Source: Halorubellus sp. JP-L1 (lineage in GTDB: Archaea > Halobacteriota > Halobacteria > Halobacteriales > Natrialbaceae). From it: 64,000 nt of DNA. The stretch lies in assembly GCF_011440375.1 (NCBI RefSeq), contig NZ_JAAOIR010000001.1, positions 1,302,001 to 1,366,000 of the forward strand. The letters run 5' to 3'. Under the pieces are notes generated by a model that was given only the letters and a program-made list of their open reading frames with translations, searched no databases and was not told where the DNA came from. The position numbers were made by a program, and so were the translations under genes. This document shows, piece after piece, positions 17,172 to 25,759 of this stretch. The number at the start of each line of letters is the position of its first letter. The first letter of the stretch is position 1.

Positions 17172-18677
17172 ATGAACGGGCTCTCCGGAACCTCGGTTCT
17201 CGTCGTCGGTGCCGGGTTCGGCGGACTGTCGACGGCGTGCTACCTCGCGGACGCCGGCGCGGACGTAACCGTCGTCGAGAAGAACGACGGCCTCGGTGGT
17301 CGCGCCTCGACCCTCGAACGCGACGGCTTCCGGTTCGACATGGGGCCGTCGTGGTACCTGATGCCGGACGTCTTCGAGCGGTTCTTCGGCGAGTTCGACC
17401 GGGAGCCGACGGACTACTACGGCCTCGAGCACCTCGACCCGCACTATCGCATCTTCTTCAAGGACGGCGACCGCGTCGACGTGACGCCGGACCTCGAACG
17501 GTCGAAGGAGGTGTTCGAGTCCTACGAGGACGGCGCCGGCGACGCCCTCGAGCGCTACCTCGAGCAGAGCGCGGAGAACTACGAAGTCGGGATGGAGCAC
17601 TTCGTGTACGAGGACCGACCGCGCCTCCGGGACTGGCTCGACGGCGACGTCGCGAAGCAAGCCCGCGGCCTCACGCTACTGGGATCGATGCAGGACCACG
17701 TCGAGAACTACTTCGACCACCCGAAGCTCCAGCAGATCATGCAGTACACGCTCGTCTTCCTCGGCGGGTCCCCGAACAACACGCCCGCGCTCTACAACCT
17801 CATGAGTCACGTCGACTTCGAGCTCGGCGTCTGGTACCCCGAGGGCGGCATGGGCGGCGTCGTCGACGGCATGGCCGACCTCGGCCGGGAACTCGGCGTC
17901 GAGTTCGTCACGGACACGCCCGTTTCCGAGATCATGGGTCGCCGCGGCGGGTTCAAGGTTACCACGGAGCCGGGGGAGACGTTCTTCCCCGACCTCGTCG
18001 TGAGCGACGCGGACTACGCGCACACCGAACTGGAACTCCTCGACGAGGGCAAGCGGGCCTACGACGCGGACTACTGGGAGTCGAGGACGTACGCGCCGTC
18101 GGCGTTCCTCATGTACATGGGCGTCGAGGGCGACGTCGAGGAACTGGAACACCACACGCTCGTGCTGCCGACGGACTGGCAGCAGCACTTCGACGAGATA
18201 TTCGAGGACCCGGCGTGGCCCGAGGACCCCGCGTACTACCTCTGCGTCCCCTCGAAGACGGACGACTCGGTCGCGCCCGACGGCCACTCGAACCTGTTCG
18301 CGCTCGTCCCCGTCGCGCCCGGGCTCCACGACGACTCCGAGACGCGCGAGTACTACCGCGACCTCGTGCTCGACGACGTCGCCGAGAACACGGGCGTCGA
18401 CCTCCGCGACCGCATGGTCGTCGAGGAGACGTTCACCATCTCGGACTTCGCCGACCGCTACAACGCGTACGGCGGGTCCGCGCTCGGGCTCGCGCACACG
18501 CTCCGCCAGACGTCGCTGTTCCGGCCGTCGCGGCGCTCCGAGAGCGTCGACGGCCTCTACTACACGGGGTCGTACACGACGCCCGGCATCGGCGTTCCGA
18601 TGTGTCTCATCAGCGGGGAACTGACCGCGGACGCGGTCCGCGAAGACGCCGGTCTCGACCCCGTCCGCCAGGGATGA
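17172..18677 (+). CDS. crtD: Carotenoid 3,4-desaturase (CrtI/CrtD family)
   Basis: A 501-residue FAD-dependent carotenoid desaturase. The dinucleotide site is VLVVGAGFGGLSTACYLA near residues 10-27. The GGRAS segment is at about 43-47, and the C-terminal FAD region YTGSYTTPGIGVPM is near residue 460. It is followed by lyeJ and cruF in the same order as the bacterioruberin cluster described in Haloarcula japonica. It is therefore more likely the 3,4-desaturase acting on dihydro-C50 intermediates than the phytoene desaturase CrtI. Its stop lies inside a 47-bp tandem duplication and overlaps the ATG of a 16-codon mini-ORF. Confidence 0.88.
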   Translation: MNGLSGTSVLVVGAGFGGLSTACYLADAGADVTVVEKNDGLGGRASTLERDGFRFDMGPSWYLMPDVFERFFGEFDREPTDYYGLEHLDPHYRIFFKDGDRVDVTPDLERSKEVFESYEDGAGDALERYLEQSAENYEVGMEHFVYEDRPRLRDWLDGDVAKQARGLTLLGSMQDHVENYFDHPKLQQIMQYTLVFLGGSPNNTPALYNLMSHVDFELGVWYPEGGMGGVVDGMADLGRELGVEFVTDTPVSEIMGRRGGFKVTTEPGETFFPDLVVSDADYAHTELELLDEGKRAYDADYWESRTYAPSAFLMYMGVEGDVEELEHHTLVLPTDWQQHFDEIFEDPAWPEDPAYYLCVPSKTDDSVAPDGHSNLFALVPVAPGLHDDSETREYYRDLVLDDVAENTGVDLRDRMVVEETFTISDFADRYNAYGGSALGLAHTLRQTSLFRPSRRSESVDGLYYTGSYTTPGIGVPMCLISGELTADAVREDAGLDPVRQG

Positions 18678-18762
18678 CCACCGAACGAGCGCAGGGTTCG
18701 ACCGGCGAGGGAGCGCAGGGATGACCGCCGAGCGAACGCCAAAATCGACCACGACAGCGGTC
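18669..18762 (+). repeat. 47-bp tandem duplication at the crtD-lyeJ junction
   Basis: CAGGGATGACC starts at 18669 and again at 18716. The following bases (CACCGAACGAGCGCAGGGTT against CGCCGAGCGAACGCCAAAAT) remain similar, as does a final TCGACC. The unit length of 47 is not a multiple of three, so both TGA and ATG are recreated in new frames. Confidence 0.75.
18674..18724 (+). other. 16-codon mini-ORF linking crtD and lyeJ
   Basis: ATG at 18674 overlaps the crtD stop (ATGA), and its own TGA at 18722 overlaps the lyeJ ATG (ATGA). Its peptide MTTERAQGST... mimics the LyeJ N-terminus MTAERTPKST. It may be a decayed duplicate start that still couples translation of the two genes. Whether the peptide is made is unknown. 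Confidence 0.45.
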
Positions 18763-19599
18763 GGCGAGGCGCTCGCGTCCCTGCTCACGCTCTCGCGGCC
18801 CCGGTTCTGGTTCTACCTCGCCGGACCGGTCGTCGTCGGCGTCGCGTACGCCGCCGCGGACGTCCCCGACCTGTTCGCGCCCGTCGCGCTCGCGCTGTTC
18901 GCGTACTTCCTCGTCCCGGCGAACGTCTACCTGTACGGCGTCAACGACGTCTTCGACCGGGACGTCGACGAAGCGAACCCGAAGAAGGACGGTCGCGAGG
19001 CGCGGTTCTCGGGCGAGACGTGGGTCGCGGTGGTCGTCGCCGCCTGCGGCCTCCTGCTCGTTCCGGTCGCCGCGTTCGCGCCGCCGCTCGCGTGGCCGTA
19101 CCTCGCCGCGTACGCCGTCCTCGCCACCGAGTACAGCGCGCCGCCGCTGCGGTTCAAGACGACGCCGTTCCTGGACTCGCTCTCGAACGGCCTCTACGTC
19201 CTCCCCGGCGCGGCCGCGTACGCCGCCGTCGCCGGCCAGCACCCACCACTTGCGGCGCTCGTCGGTGCGTGGCTGTGGACGATGGCGATGCACACGTTCT
19301 CCGCCATCCCCGACATCGAACCCGACCGCGAGGCCGGCATCAGTACCCTCGCGACCGTCCTCGGCGAGACGCGGACGTACGCGTACTGCTTCGCGACCTG
19401 GACCGCCGCCGCGGTCGCGTTCGCCGCAGTCGACTTCCGCCTGGGCGCGCTCCTCGCGGTCTACCCCGTCTTCGTCGCGTGGGTCGCGCGCTCGTCGGTC
19501 GCCGTCGACCGCGCGTACTGGTGGTTCCCGTACCTGAACACCGTGATCGGCACGATGCTCACGCTCGGCGCGCTCTGGAGGCTGACGAATGGCGTCTGA
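18721..19599 (+). CDS. lyeJ: Lycopene elongase/hydratase (UbiA-family prenyltransferase)
   Basis: A 292-residue UbiA-type membrane prenyltransferase with about eight hydrophobic segments. The first Asp-rich motif is NDVFDRDVDEANPKKDGR near residue 77. The second is DIEPDREAGISTLAT near residue 198. LyeJ adds C5 units from DMAPP to both ends of lycopene and hydrates them on the way from C40 lycopene to C50 bacterioruberin. The start is the ATG overlapping the mini-ORF stop. Its end overlaps the cruF start by 11 nt, so the genes are translationally coupled. Confidence 0.92.
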   Translation: MTAERTPKSTTTAVGEALASLLTLSRPRFWFYLAGPVVVGVAYAAADVPDLFAPVALALFAYFLVPANVYLYGVNDVFDRDVDEANPKKDGREARFSGETWVAVVVAACGLLLVPVAAFAPPLAWPYLAAYAVLATEYSAPPLRFKTTPFLDSLSNGLYVLPGAAAYAAVAGQHPPLAALVGAWLWTMAMHTFSAIPDIEPDREAGISTLATVLGETRTYAYCFATWTAAAVAFAAVDFRLGALLAVYPVFVAWVARSSVAVDRAYWWFPYLNTVIGTMLTLGALWRLTNGV

Positions 19600-20509
19600 C
19601 GGCCCCAGCGCCGACTCGCGGTCGCTCGCGGACGCGACCGCCGACTCGTCCGAGCGCGAGCGCCTGCAGGCGCGACTCGACGAACTCGTCCGCGAGCACC
19701 GGTTCACGATCGCGGTCGTGTTCCCGCTCGTCGGCGCGGTCTCGCTCGTCGCGAGCGCCGAAGGCTGGTACCCCGACCCCGTCGTCTTCCTCGAGTTCAA
19801 TCCGCTCTTCGTGCTGTTCGGCGTCCTCGTGATGCGGCTCCCGCTCGTCGCCGGCGTCGCCCCGCTCGTCGACCGGAAGGCCGGCGTCGCGCTCGCGCTC
19901 CTGACGGCGTACGCGTACGGCATCGAGTACGTCGGCGCCACCACCGGCTGGCCGTACGGCGCGTTCGAGTACACCGTCCCCCTCGGACCGATGATTGCTG
20001 ACACCATTCCCGTCGCCCTCCCCGTGTTCTTCTTCCCGCTCGTCCTGAACGCGTACCTCCTCACGCTCCTCCTGCTCGGCGACCGCGCCGACAGCACGCC
20101 GATACGGCTCGGTGCGACCATCGCCGCCGTCCTCGCGACCGACCTCGTCCTCGACCCCGGCGCCGTCGCCGTCCGGTTCTGGGCGTACGACTGCGCCGCG
20201 ACCGGCACCTGCGGCTACTACGGCGTGCCGTGGTCGAACTACGCGGGCTGGGTGCTCTCCGCGACCGTCGCCGTCCTCGCGTTCGACCGCGGCCTCGACC
20301 GCGCCGGCCTCGGGCGTCGCCTCCGCGAGTGCGAGTTCATGCTCGACGACCTCGTGAGCTTCGTCCTCCTCTGGGGGGGAATCAACGCCCTCTACGGGAA
20401 CTGGATCCCCGTCGCCATCGCGGCCGCCCTCGGCGTCGGCCTCCTCCGAACCGACCGCTTCGACTTCGCCGTCGGCGACAGCGCACTCCTCAGGGCCGTC
20501 CGACGCTGA
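19589..20509 (+). CDS. cruF: Bisanhydrobacterioruberin hydratase
   Basis: A 306-residue polytopic membrane protein of the CruF carotenoid hydratase family. About seven hydrophobic segments are seen. Family-like blocks are LTAYAYGIEYVGATTGWPYG and GYYGVPWSNYAGW, and the DLVLDPGAV segment keeps the acidic residue typical of the group. It performs the last hydration steps to bacterioruberin. Its ATG lies inside the end of lyeJ. The first 40 residues are soluble and acidic. Confidence 0.9.
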   Translation: MASDGPSADSRSLADATADSSERERLQARLDELVREHRFTIAVVFPLVGAVSLVASAEGWYPDPVVFLEFNPLFVLFGVLVMRLPLVAGVAPLVDRKAGVALALLTAYAYGIEYVGATTGWPYGAFEYTVPLGPMIADTIPVALPVFFFPLVLNAYLLTLLLLGDRADSTPIRLGATIAAVLATDLVLDPGAVAVRFWAYDCAATGTCGYYGVPWSNYAGWVLSATVAVLAFDRGLDRAGLGRRLRECEFMLDDLVSFVLLWGGINALYGNWIPVAIAAALGVGLLRTDRFDFAVGDSALLRAVRR

Positions 20510-20625
20510 CGGCGACGACGACCGACTCCAACGTCAGCGTGCGCGCGTCGAGCGAAGTCGAAGGGCGGAGCAGGGGCCACGTGCCGTAGAACGCCAGTAG
20601 AAGTGCTCGCATCTCTCCGCTTGCC

Positions 20626-21630
20626 CTACCACGACGGCAGCCAGCCGCGGACGCGACCGAGCGCTTCGCGGTAGTCGAAGTCCGTGCACGAGGACTGCTC
20701 GGCGCGCTCCTCGGTGCGGTCGTCGCCGTACGGAACCGCCGACACGCGCCGGAAGACGGCCTCGGGGTCCCTGTTCCACTGCCAGTGCCAGCGCGTGCGA
20801 ACGAGACACCAGAGCTTCCGCCACGTCGGCAGGTCCACGTCCACGCTCACGGTGTCGTAGTCGCGACGTCGCACCACGCGGTGGTGTTCGGCGTACAGGA
20901 CCGCCGCGAGCAGGACCGCGAGCTGGCAGTCCTCGGGCAGGTACCGGATGCCGGCGACGCCCTCGCGGTACAGCGAATCCGCGCGCGCGGTCTCCGTCGC
21001 GATGGCGTCCCGAATCTCCGGCGTGAACTCGAGACGCTCGACGTCCTCGACGGTCGCACCGTGGCGCTCGAGGGTCGCCTCGGGGAGGTAGACGCGGTCG
21101 CGGTCGACGACGTCCTCGCGGACGTCCCGGACGAAGTTCGACAACTGGAACGCCTCCCCGAGCGCGATCGCGTGCGGGAGCGCCTGCTCGTGGGCGTCGT
21201 CGTCGAGGTGCATGATCTCCGTCATCATCACGCCGACGGCCGCCGCCGACCCGCGCATGTACGCCTCGAGGTCCGCGTACGTCTCGTAGCGGTCCGTGTC
21301 GACGTCCGCCGCCATCGCGTCGACGAACTCGTTCACCCACTCGTCGTCGATGCCGTACTCCTCGCATAGCTCCGCGAACGCCTCCAGCACCGCGTCGTCC
21401 GCGGGCGCCTCGCCGAGTGCTTGCGCGCGCAACTCCTCGAGTCGCCGCGCACGCTCCTCGCGAGACCGACCGTCGGGGTCGTCGACGACCTCGTCCGCGA
21501 TCCGGAAGAACCCGTAGAGGACGTACGTCGGGTGCCTGATGCGTTCGGGGAGCAATCGGGTCGCGATGTGGAAGGTCTTCCCAGTCTCCCGCTGGATCGC
21601 CTTCCCTTCCTCCACGTGTTCGTCGTGCAT
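20626..21630 (-). CDS. crtB: Phytoene synthase
   Basis: A 334-residue trans-isoprenyl diphosphate synthase of the squalene/phytoene type. The two Asp-rich motifs are DEVVDD (about residue 47) and NFVRDVREDVVDRDRVYLP (about residue 163). The enzyme joins two geranylgeranyl diphosphates to phytoene, the first committed carotenoid step. It is convergent with crtD-lyeJ-cruF and so has its own promoter. Start is the ATG at 21630. Confidence 0.93.
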   Translation of the reverse strand: MHDEHVEEGKAIQRETGKTFHIATRLLPERIRHPTYVLYGFFRIADEVVDDPDGRSREERARRLEELRAQALGEAPADDAVLEAFAELCEEYGIDDEWVNEFVDAMAADVDTDRYETYADLEAYMRGSAAAVGVMMTEIMHLDDDAHEQALPHAIALGEAFQLSNFVRDVREDVVDRDRVYLPEATLERHGATVEDVERLEFTPEIRDAIATETARADSLYREGVAGIRYLPEDCQLAVLLAAVLYAEHHRVVRRRDYDTVSVDVDLPTWRKLWCLVRTRWHWQWNRDPEAVFRRVSAVPYGDDRTEERAEQSSCTDFDYREALGRVRGWLPSW

Positions 21631-21793
21631 CGTGTGTACTCCGGCGAGGTCCCGATCGGTGGGCGTCTCTCCGTGTCATGATAGGGGAGACGTTAGGAAA
21701 TAACTGGCCTACACAACAGGTTAGGAACGGTCGGTCACGGACGCCGGCCGCAGGCGGACGCGAACCGCAGACGGCGGGATGCCGGCGCCGAGG

Positions 21794-22606
21794 TCACTCC
21801 GCCGCGGCGTGCGCGTACACGAACGCCCGCAGGAGTTTCGCGGCGAGGGTCGCGGCCTGGCCGTCGTCGCGGTCGTTCACCTCGACGACGTCGAACCCGT
21901 CGACGCACCCCGTCGCCGCGACCGACCGGACGACGTCCCGGAGCGTCGCCGCGTCCAGCCCGAACGGCTCGGGCGTCCCCGTCCCCGGCGCGAACGCCGG
22001 GTCCGCCGCGTCCACGTCCACGGACAGGTACACCGACGCGTCCGCATCGAACGACGGCTCCCACGCGGGAACGGCCGCCGGCTCGACGACGGTCACGTCG
22101 CCCTCGCTCGCGCGCTCGTACTCCGCTTCGCTCCCCGCACGCGCCCCGAGGACGACCGCACGGTCAGCGGTCTCCAGCGCGTGACGCGTCACCGTCGCGT
22201 GACTCAACTCGTTCCCGTCGTACTCGGTCTTGAGGTCGAGGTGTGCGTCGAGACAGACGAACACGTCCGGGTCGACCGCGCGAACGCCCGCGACCGACAC
22301 CGTGTGCTCGCCGCCGACGACGAGCGGGACCGCATCGTCCCACAGGACGTCCGTACAGACGCCCTCGAGGTACTCCAGGTACTCGACGGCGTCGTCCCAC
22401 GCGCGGACGTCGCCGTGGTCGGCGACGTCCAGCGCAGTAAAGTGCGTGCCGGTGGCGTGGTCGTAGTCGTCGAACGCGCGCGCGTACCGGCGGACGCGCT
22501 CGGGCCCGAACCGCGTCCCGGGCTGGAACGACGTCGAGACGTCGAGCGGTGCGCCGACGACGACGTACTCCGCGGCGTCGCGGTCGACGCCCGCGCCCGG
22601 GAACAT
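21794..22606 (-). CDS. speB: Agmatinase / ureohydrolase
   Basis: A 270-residue ureohydrolase with manganese-binding motifs GGEHTV (about residue 105), DAHLDLKTEYDG (about 126) and SVDVDAADPAFAPG (about 204). It hydrolyses agmatine to putrescine and urea in most members. Only 5 bp separate it from the aIF5A gene upstream on the same strand. In Haloferax volcanii the agmatinase beside aIF5A was linked to hypusine formation through agmatine-modified aIF5A, so the same role is likely here. Start is the ATG at 22606. Confidence 0.93.
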   Translation of the reverse strand: MFPGAGVDRDAAEYVVVGAPLDVSTSFQPGTRFGPERVRRYARAFDDYDHATGTHFTALDVADHGDVRAWDDAVEYLEYLEGVCTDVLWDDAVPLVVGGEHTVSVAGVRAVDPDVFVCLDAHLDLKTEYDGNELSHATVTRHALETADRAVVLGARAGSEAEYERASEGDVTVVEPAAVPAWEPSFDADASVYLSVDVDAADPAFAPGTGTPEPFGLDAATLRDVVRSVAATGCVDGFDVVEVNDRDDGQAATLAAKLLRAFVYAHAAAE

Positions 22607-22611
22607 CTACC

Positions 22612-22989
22612 TCAAAGGACCTTCCGCTGGCCCTCGAACTCGAGGAACTCGATCTCGTCGTCGGGACTGAGCTCCTGGTCCTCGGGCACCTTCATCGAGA
22701 ACGTGTCGTACGTCTCGAGGTCCATCACCTGAACGACCGTCGAGGACTCGACGGAGACGACCTGGCCCTGCTTGCGTTCGATGATCGGGACCCAGCACTT
22801 CTGGTCGACCGGCTGACTCATCGAGCGCTTCTTGCCGTCGAACACGCCCTCCGCTTCCACGCGCGCCTTCGCACTGCCGTGCTTCCCGGGCTTGGCCGTG
22901 GAGTACGCGTTGATCTTGCACGGGACGTCGTCGAGCATGACGTACGAGCCCTCCTGGAGGTCTCGTACTTCCTGCTGCTGCGTAGCCAT
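22612..22989 (-). CDS. eif5A: Translation initiation factor aIF5A
   Basis: A 125-residue protein of the eIF5A/aIF5A family. The N-terminal SH3-like domain holds the hypusination loop KPGKHGSAK near residues 33-41, and the C-terminal OB-fold domain follows. It assists the ribosome on difficult sequences once the loop Lys is converted to (deoxy)hypusine. The ATG at 22989 was chosen because the longer frame upstream is not homologous. A TATA-like box lies 27 bp upstream. It is cotranscribed with agmatinase. Confidence 0.96.
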   Translation of the reverse strand: MATQQQEVRDLQEGSYVMLDDVPCKINAYSTAKPGKHGSAKARVEAEGVFDGKKRSMSQPVDQKCWVPIIERKQGQVVSVESSTVVQVMDLETYDTFSMKVPEDQELSPDDEIEFLEFEGQRKVL

Positions 22990-23003
22990 GCACGGCCGTT
23001 CTG

Positions 23004-23019
23004 GCCACGTGGCTATAAA
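23004..23019 (-). promoter_or_regulatory. TATA-like box with adjoining palindrome for aIF5A
   Basis: On the minus strand TTTATAGC (23012-23019) is about 27 bp before the ATG. The perfect 10-bp palindrome GCCACGTGGC (23004-23013) overlaps it on the start-codon side and could be a regulator site. Confidence 0.5.
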
Positions 23020-23137
23020 CCGTTTGGAACGCCACGGCCGCCGACGAGGGTGGATTCCCCAGACGCGGCCGCGGTCGCGGGACCGTGCCAGCACGCATCA
23101 GCGCACGAATATGTCGACTGGGCACGTCTACGGAGAC

Positions 23138-23434
23138 ATGAATACCACCGACGTCGACGACGCCGACCCGAACCGGACGGTCGCGAAGATCTACTACGAC
23201 GACGACCAGCCCGTCCAGGTCGACGCCGCGTTCATCATCGAGGACTGGCCGTGGGTCGTCGGCTTCGACCAGGTCGGGACCGACGGCCACGACTACGTCT
23301 CCATCCCGAGCGAACGCGTCGTCGGCGTCATGAGCCCCCTGTACTCGCAGTTCTCGCGGAACGGCCGACGCGTCACCGCGTACGGCATCGAGACCGACGA
23401 GATCGAGGAGTACGTTTCCCTCCTCCCACTGTAG
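23138..23434 (+). CDS. Conserved haloarchaeal protein, unknown function
   Basis: A 98-residue acidic soluble protein. Recognisable blocks are VAKIYYDDDQPVQVDAAFI, EDWPWVVGFDQ and DYVSIPSERVVGVM. The composition and the beta-rich pattern suggest a folded domain. An ATG at 23111 would add nine residues. No family function was recognised. Confidence 0.65.
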   Translation: MNTTDVDDADPNRTVAKIYYDDDQPVQVDAAFIIEDWPWVVGFDQVGTDGHDYVSIPSERVVGVMSPLYSQFSRNGRRVTAYGIETDEIEEYVSLLPL

Positions 23435-23483
23435 ACGCCGGACCGCCCGTTCCCTCGTCGACCGCACGACCGCCGCGAGCCCG

Positions 23484-25148
23484 TCAGTCGTCGCCACGGC
23501 GCTTGCGCATCTCCTGGCGCGTGAACTGCGGGCGAGCACGGATCCCCTTCTTCGTGCGGAACGACCGCCAGAGCGCGATCGCACCACCCACCCCGATGAC
23601 CGCCGAGACGACCGTCGCGTACGGCGCACCGCCCTGATAGAGATACGCCGTCGACAGCAGACTGAACCCGAACACGAGCCCGTACACGATGCGGCGCGCG
23701 AGCATGTCGATGACCGCCTTGTCGTCGCCGAGCTCCACCTGCACCGTCAGGTTCCCGCGCTGGGCCGAATCCAGGGTGTCCTCGAGCTTCGGCGGGACGC
23801 GAACGATCGAGCGCGCCGAGTCCTGGACCTGGTCGCTCGCGCCCGCGAGGTACTGGCGGACGGTCTCCTCGCGGTACCCCTGCTCGGTGAGGTACGTCGT
23901 CGCCGTCTCGATGAAGTCGAACGTCGGGTCGAGCGTGACGCAGACGCCCTCGACGACCGTCGCGACGCGGAGGACGAGCGCGAGGTTCGGCGGCAGCCGG
24001 AACGGGAACTCGTAGATCGAGTTCTCGATCTGGCCGATGATCTGCTGCACGCGGTACTGCTCGATGTCCTCGCCGCGGGCGTCCGCGATCGCGAGCTCCA
24101 TCACGTTCCCCATCACCTCGCGGTCCGCCTCCGGACTCAGCGTCCCGATCGCGACCAGGGCGTCGAGGATCGCGTCGATGTCCTGGTTCGCGACCGCGAC
24201 GTAGAAGTCCACGATCTTGTCCTGCACGTAGTCGTTCACGCGCCCGCTCATCCCGAAGTCGTAGAAGACGATCGCGCCGTCGTCGAGCACCGCGAGATTC
24301 CCAGGGTGCGGGTCCGCGTGGAACACGCCGTCGTCGATGATCATCTTGAGGTACGCGCGCTGGAGCGTCTCCGCGACGCGCTCGCGGTCGATGCCGCGCG
24401 CGTCGAGTTCGTCGACGTCGTTGATCTTCGTCCCCGGCAGGTACTCCATCGTGAGCACGCGCGGCCCCGAGTACTCCCCGACGACGCCCGGAACGCGGAC
24501 GTCCTCGGCGTCGGCGAAGTTCGCCTTGATCTCCGTGAGCATCCGGGCCTCGCGCTCGTAGTCCATCTCCTCGCGGATGGTCTTCGCGAACTCGTCGGCG
24601 AGGTTCTCGAGACTGAACGCCTGCGCGTCGCCGACGAAGCGGAGGAGCAGCGGGAGGCTCCAGCGGATGACGCGCAAGTCAGCCTCGACGAGGTCCTCGA
24701 CGCCGGGGCGACGCACCTTCACGGCGACGTCGGTCCCGTCGACGCTCGCCCGGTACACCTGCCCGAGGCTCGCGCCACTGATCGGGTCGGTGTCGAACTC
24801 GTCGAACGCCGCGCCGACCTCGCCGACCTCTTCCTCGAGGACCGCGCGCGCACCCGCCCACTCTGCGGGCGGGACGTCGTCCTGGAGCGAGGACAGGACG
24901 TCGATGTACGCCGGCGGGAGGACGTCGGGGCGCGTCGACAGCAACTGGCCGAGCTTGATGAACGTCGGCCCGAGCGCCAGGAGCGACTCCAGGAGGCGCT
25001 CGGCGCGCTCCTCCTGGGTCTCCGTGTCGACGCGCCGCGCTCCACCGAAGAGGAGGTAGCGCCGGCGGTCGCGAGCGTACGCGAGCAACAGCGGCAGGAA
25101 CTGGCGTGCGACGACGAGGAACCGCCAGTACGCCCGAAGGGTGACCAG
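23484..25148 (-). CDS. ABC1/UbiB-family atypical kinase, probable CTG start
   Basis: A UbiB/ABC1 (AarF) atypical kinase of about 554 residues. Signatures are the FIKLGQLLSTRPDVLPP KxGQ motif, the alanine-rich loop SGASLGQVYRA, the VAVKVRRPG lysine, and the catalytic HADPHPGNLAVLDD and VFYDFGMSG. Two hydrophobic helices lie near the C-terminus. UbiB-like proteins support isoprenoid quinone synthesis. The first in-frame ATG/GTG/TTG is a TTG at 25088, but homologous sequence (LVTLRAYWRFLVVARQFLP) continues upstream to a CTG at 25148, then a stop. A GAGGTGAG lies a few bases before that CTG, so CTG is the likely start. It follows the Hsp20 gene by 16 bp. Confidence 0.85.
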   Translation of the reverse strand: MVTLRAYWRFLVVARQFLPLLLAYARDRRRYLLFGGARRVDTETQEERAERLLESLLALGPTFIKLGQLLSTRPDVLPPAYIDVLSSLQDDVPPAEWAGARAVLEEEVGEVGAAFDEFDTDPISGASLGQVYRASVDGTDVAVKVRRPGVEDLVEADLRVIRWSLPLLLRFVGDAQAFSLENLADEFAKTIREEMDYEREARMLTEIKANFADAEDVRVPGVVGEYSGPRVLTMEYLPGTKINDVDELDARGIDRERVAETLQRAYLKMIIDDGVFHADPHPGNLAVLDDGAIVFYDFGMSGRVNDYVQDKIVDFYVAVANQDIDAILDALVAIGTLSPEADREVMGNVMELAIADARGEDIEQYRVQQIIGQIENSIYEFPFRLPPNLALVLRVATVVEGVCVTLDPTFDFIETATTYLTEQGYREETVRQYLAGASDQVQDSARSIVRVPPKLEDTLDSAQRGNLTVQVELGDDKAVIDMLARRIVYGLVFGFSLLSTAYLYQGGAPYATVVSAVIGVGGAIALWRSFRTKKGIRARPQFTRQEMRKRRGDD

Positions 25149-25164
25149 CCTTTCTCACCTCGAG

Positions 25165-25521
25165 TCAGGCGTCCCGGATCTCGATGCGGGTCTCGTCGTC
25201 CCTGGTGCGCTTCGGTATCGCCAGTTCGAGGACGCCACGGGAGATCTCGGCGTCGGCGTGCTCGGGGTCGGCGTCCGGCGGGAGCGGGAGGTCGGCGTCG
25301 AGGAACAGCGACCGGTCCTCGCGCTCGTAGCGGTACTCGGCCGGAACGTCCTTCTCGCGTCGCGCTTCGATGGAGACGCGTCCGTCGCGTGCGACGACGT
25401 CGAGCGTGTCTGCGGTGACGCCCGGGAGGTCGACGACGAGCATATAGCCGTCGTCGCTCTCCAGGAGGTCTGCGAACACGGCGTCGGGGAGGTCGGCGAA
25501 CGCCTCTCGGAGCGCGGACAT
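25165..25521 (-). CDS. Hsp20/alpha-crystallin family small heat-shock protein
   Basis: A 118-residue small heat-shock protein. The alpha-crystallin core runs from about residue 23. LVVDLPGVTADTLDVV, RREKDVPAEYRYEREDRS and EISRGVLELAIPKR match successive core strands; the last contains the A/G-x-L-like segment. It should hold unfolding proteins and oligomerise. The ATG at 25521 is used. It is the first gene of a probable pair with the UbiB-like kinase. Confidence 0.88.
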   Translation of the reverse strand: MSALREAFADLPDAVFADLLESDDGYMLVVDLPGVTADTLDVVARDGRVSIEARREKDVPAEYRYEREDRSLFLDADLPLPPDADPEHADAEISRGVLELAIPKRTRDDETRIEIRDA

Positions 25522-25722
25522 GACCGGGACTAAGAGCCCTGGGTCGAAAAACCCACGGGTAGCGGGTCGGGGAGAGCGACGCGACGGCCGACTGGAGCGG
25601 ACGCGACCCACGGACCGGGACGCCCCGGACGAACCCGCGGACGTGCGACGCGAGTAACCGTCGATTTCCGCCGAGTAAGACGGTTATTCCTCGCGAAAAC
25701 GATCGTGACCGGTCCACGCCAG

Positions 25723-25743
25723 TTATACCACGGGTCGTGGTAT
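25723..25743 (+). promoter_or_regulatory. TATA-like box overlapped by a perfect inverted repeat
   Basis: TTATACC lies about 34 bp before the ATG at 25760. The inverted repeat ATACCACG-ggt-CGTGGTAT (25725-25743) has a perfect 8-bp stem and 3-nt spacer covering the TATA element. It could serve as an operator for a repressor. Confidence 0.6.
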
Positions 25744-25759
25744 CTGGGAGCGATACACA

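Noticed and set aside
17172-18677. Naming this gene crtI (phytoene desaturase)
   Set aside because: The crtD-lyeJ-cruF gene order favours the 3,4-desaturase; sequence alone cannot fully separate the two.
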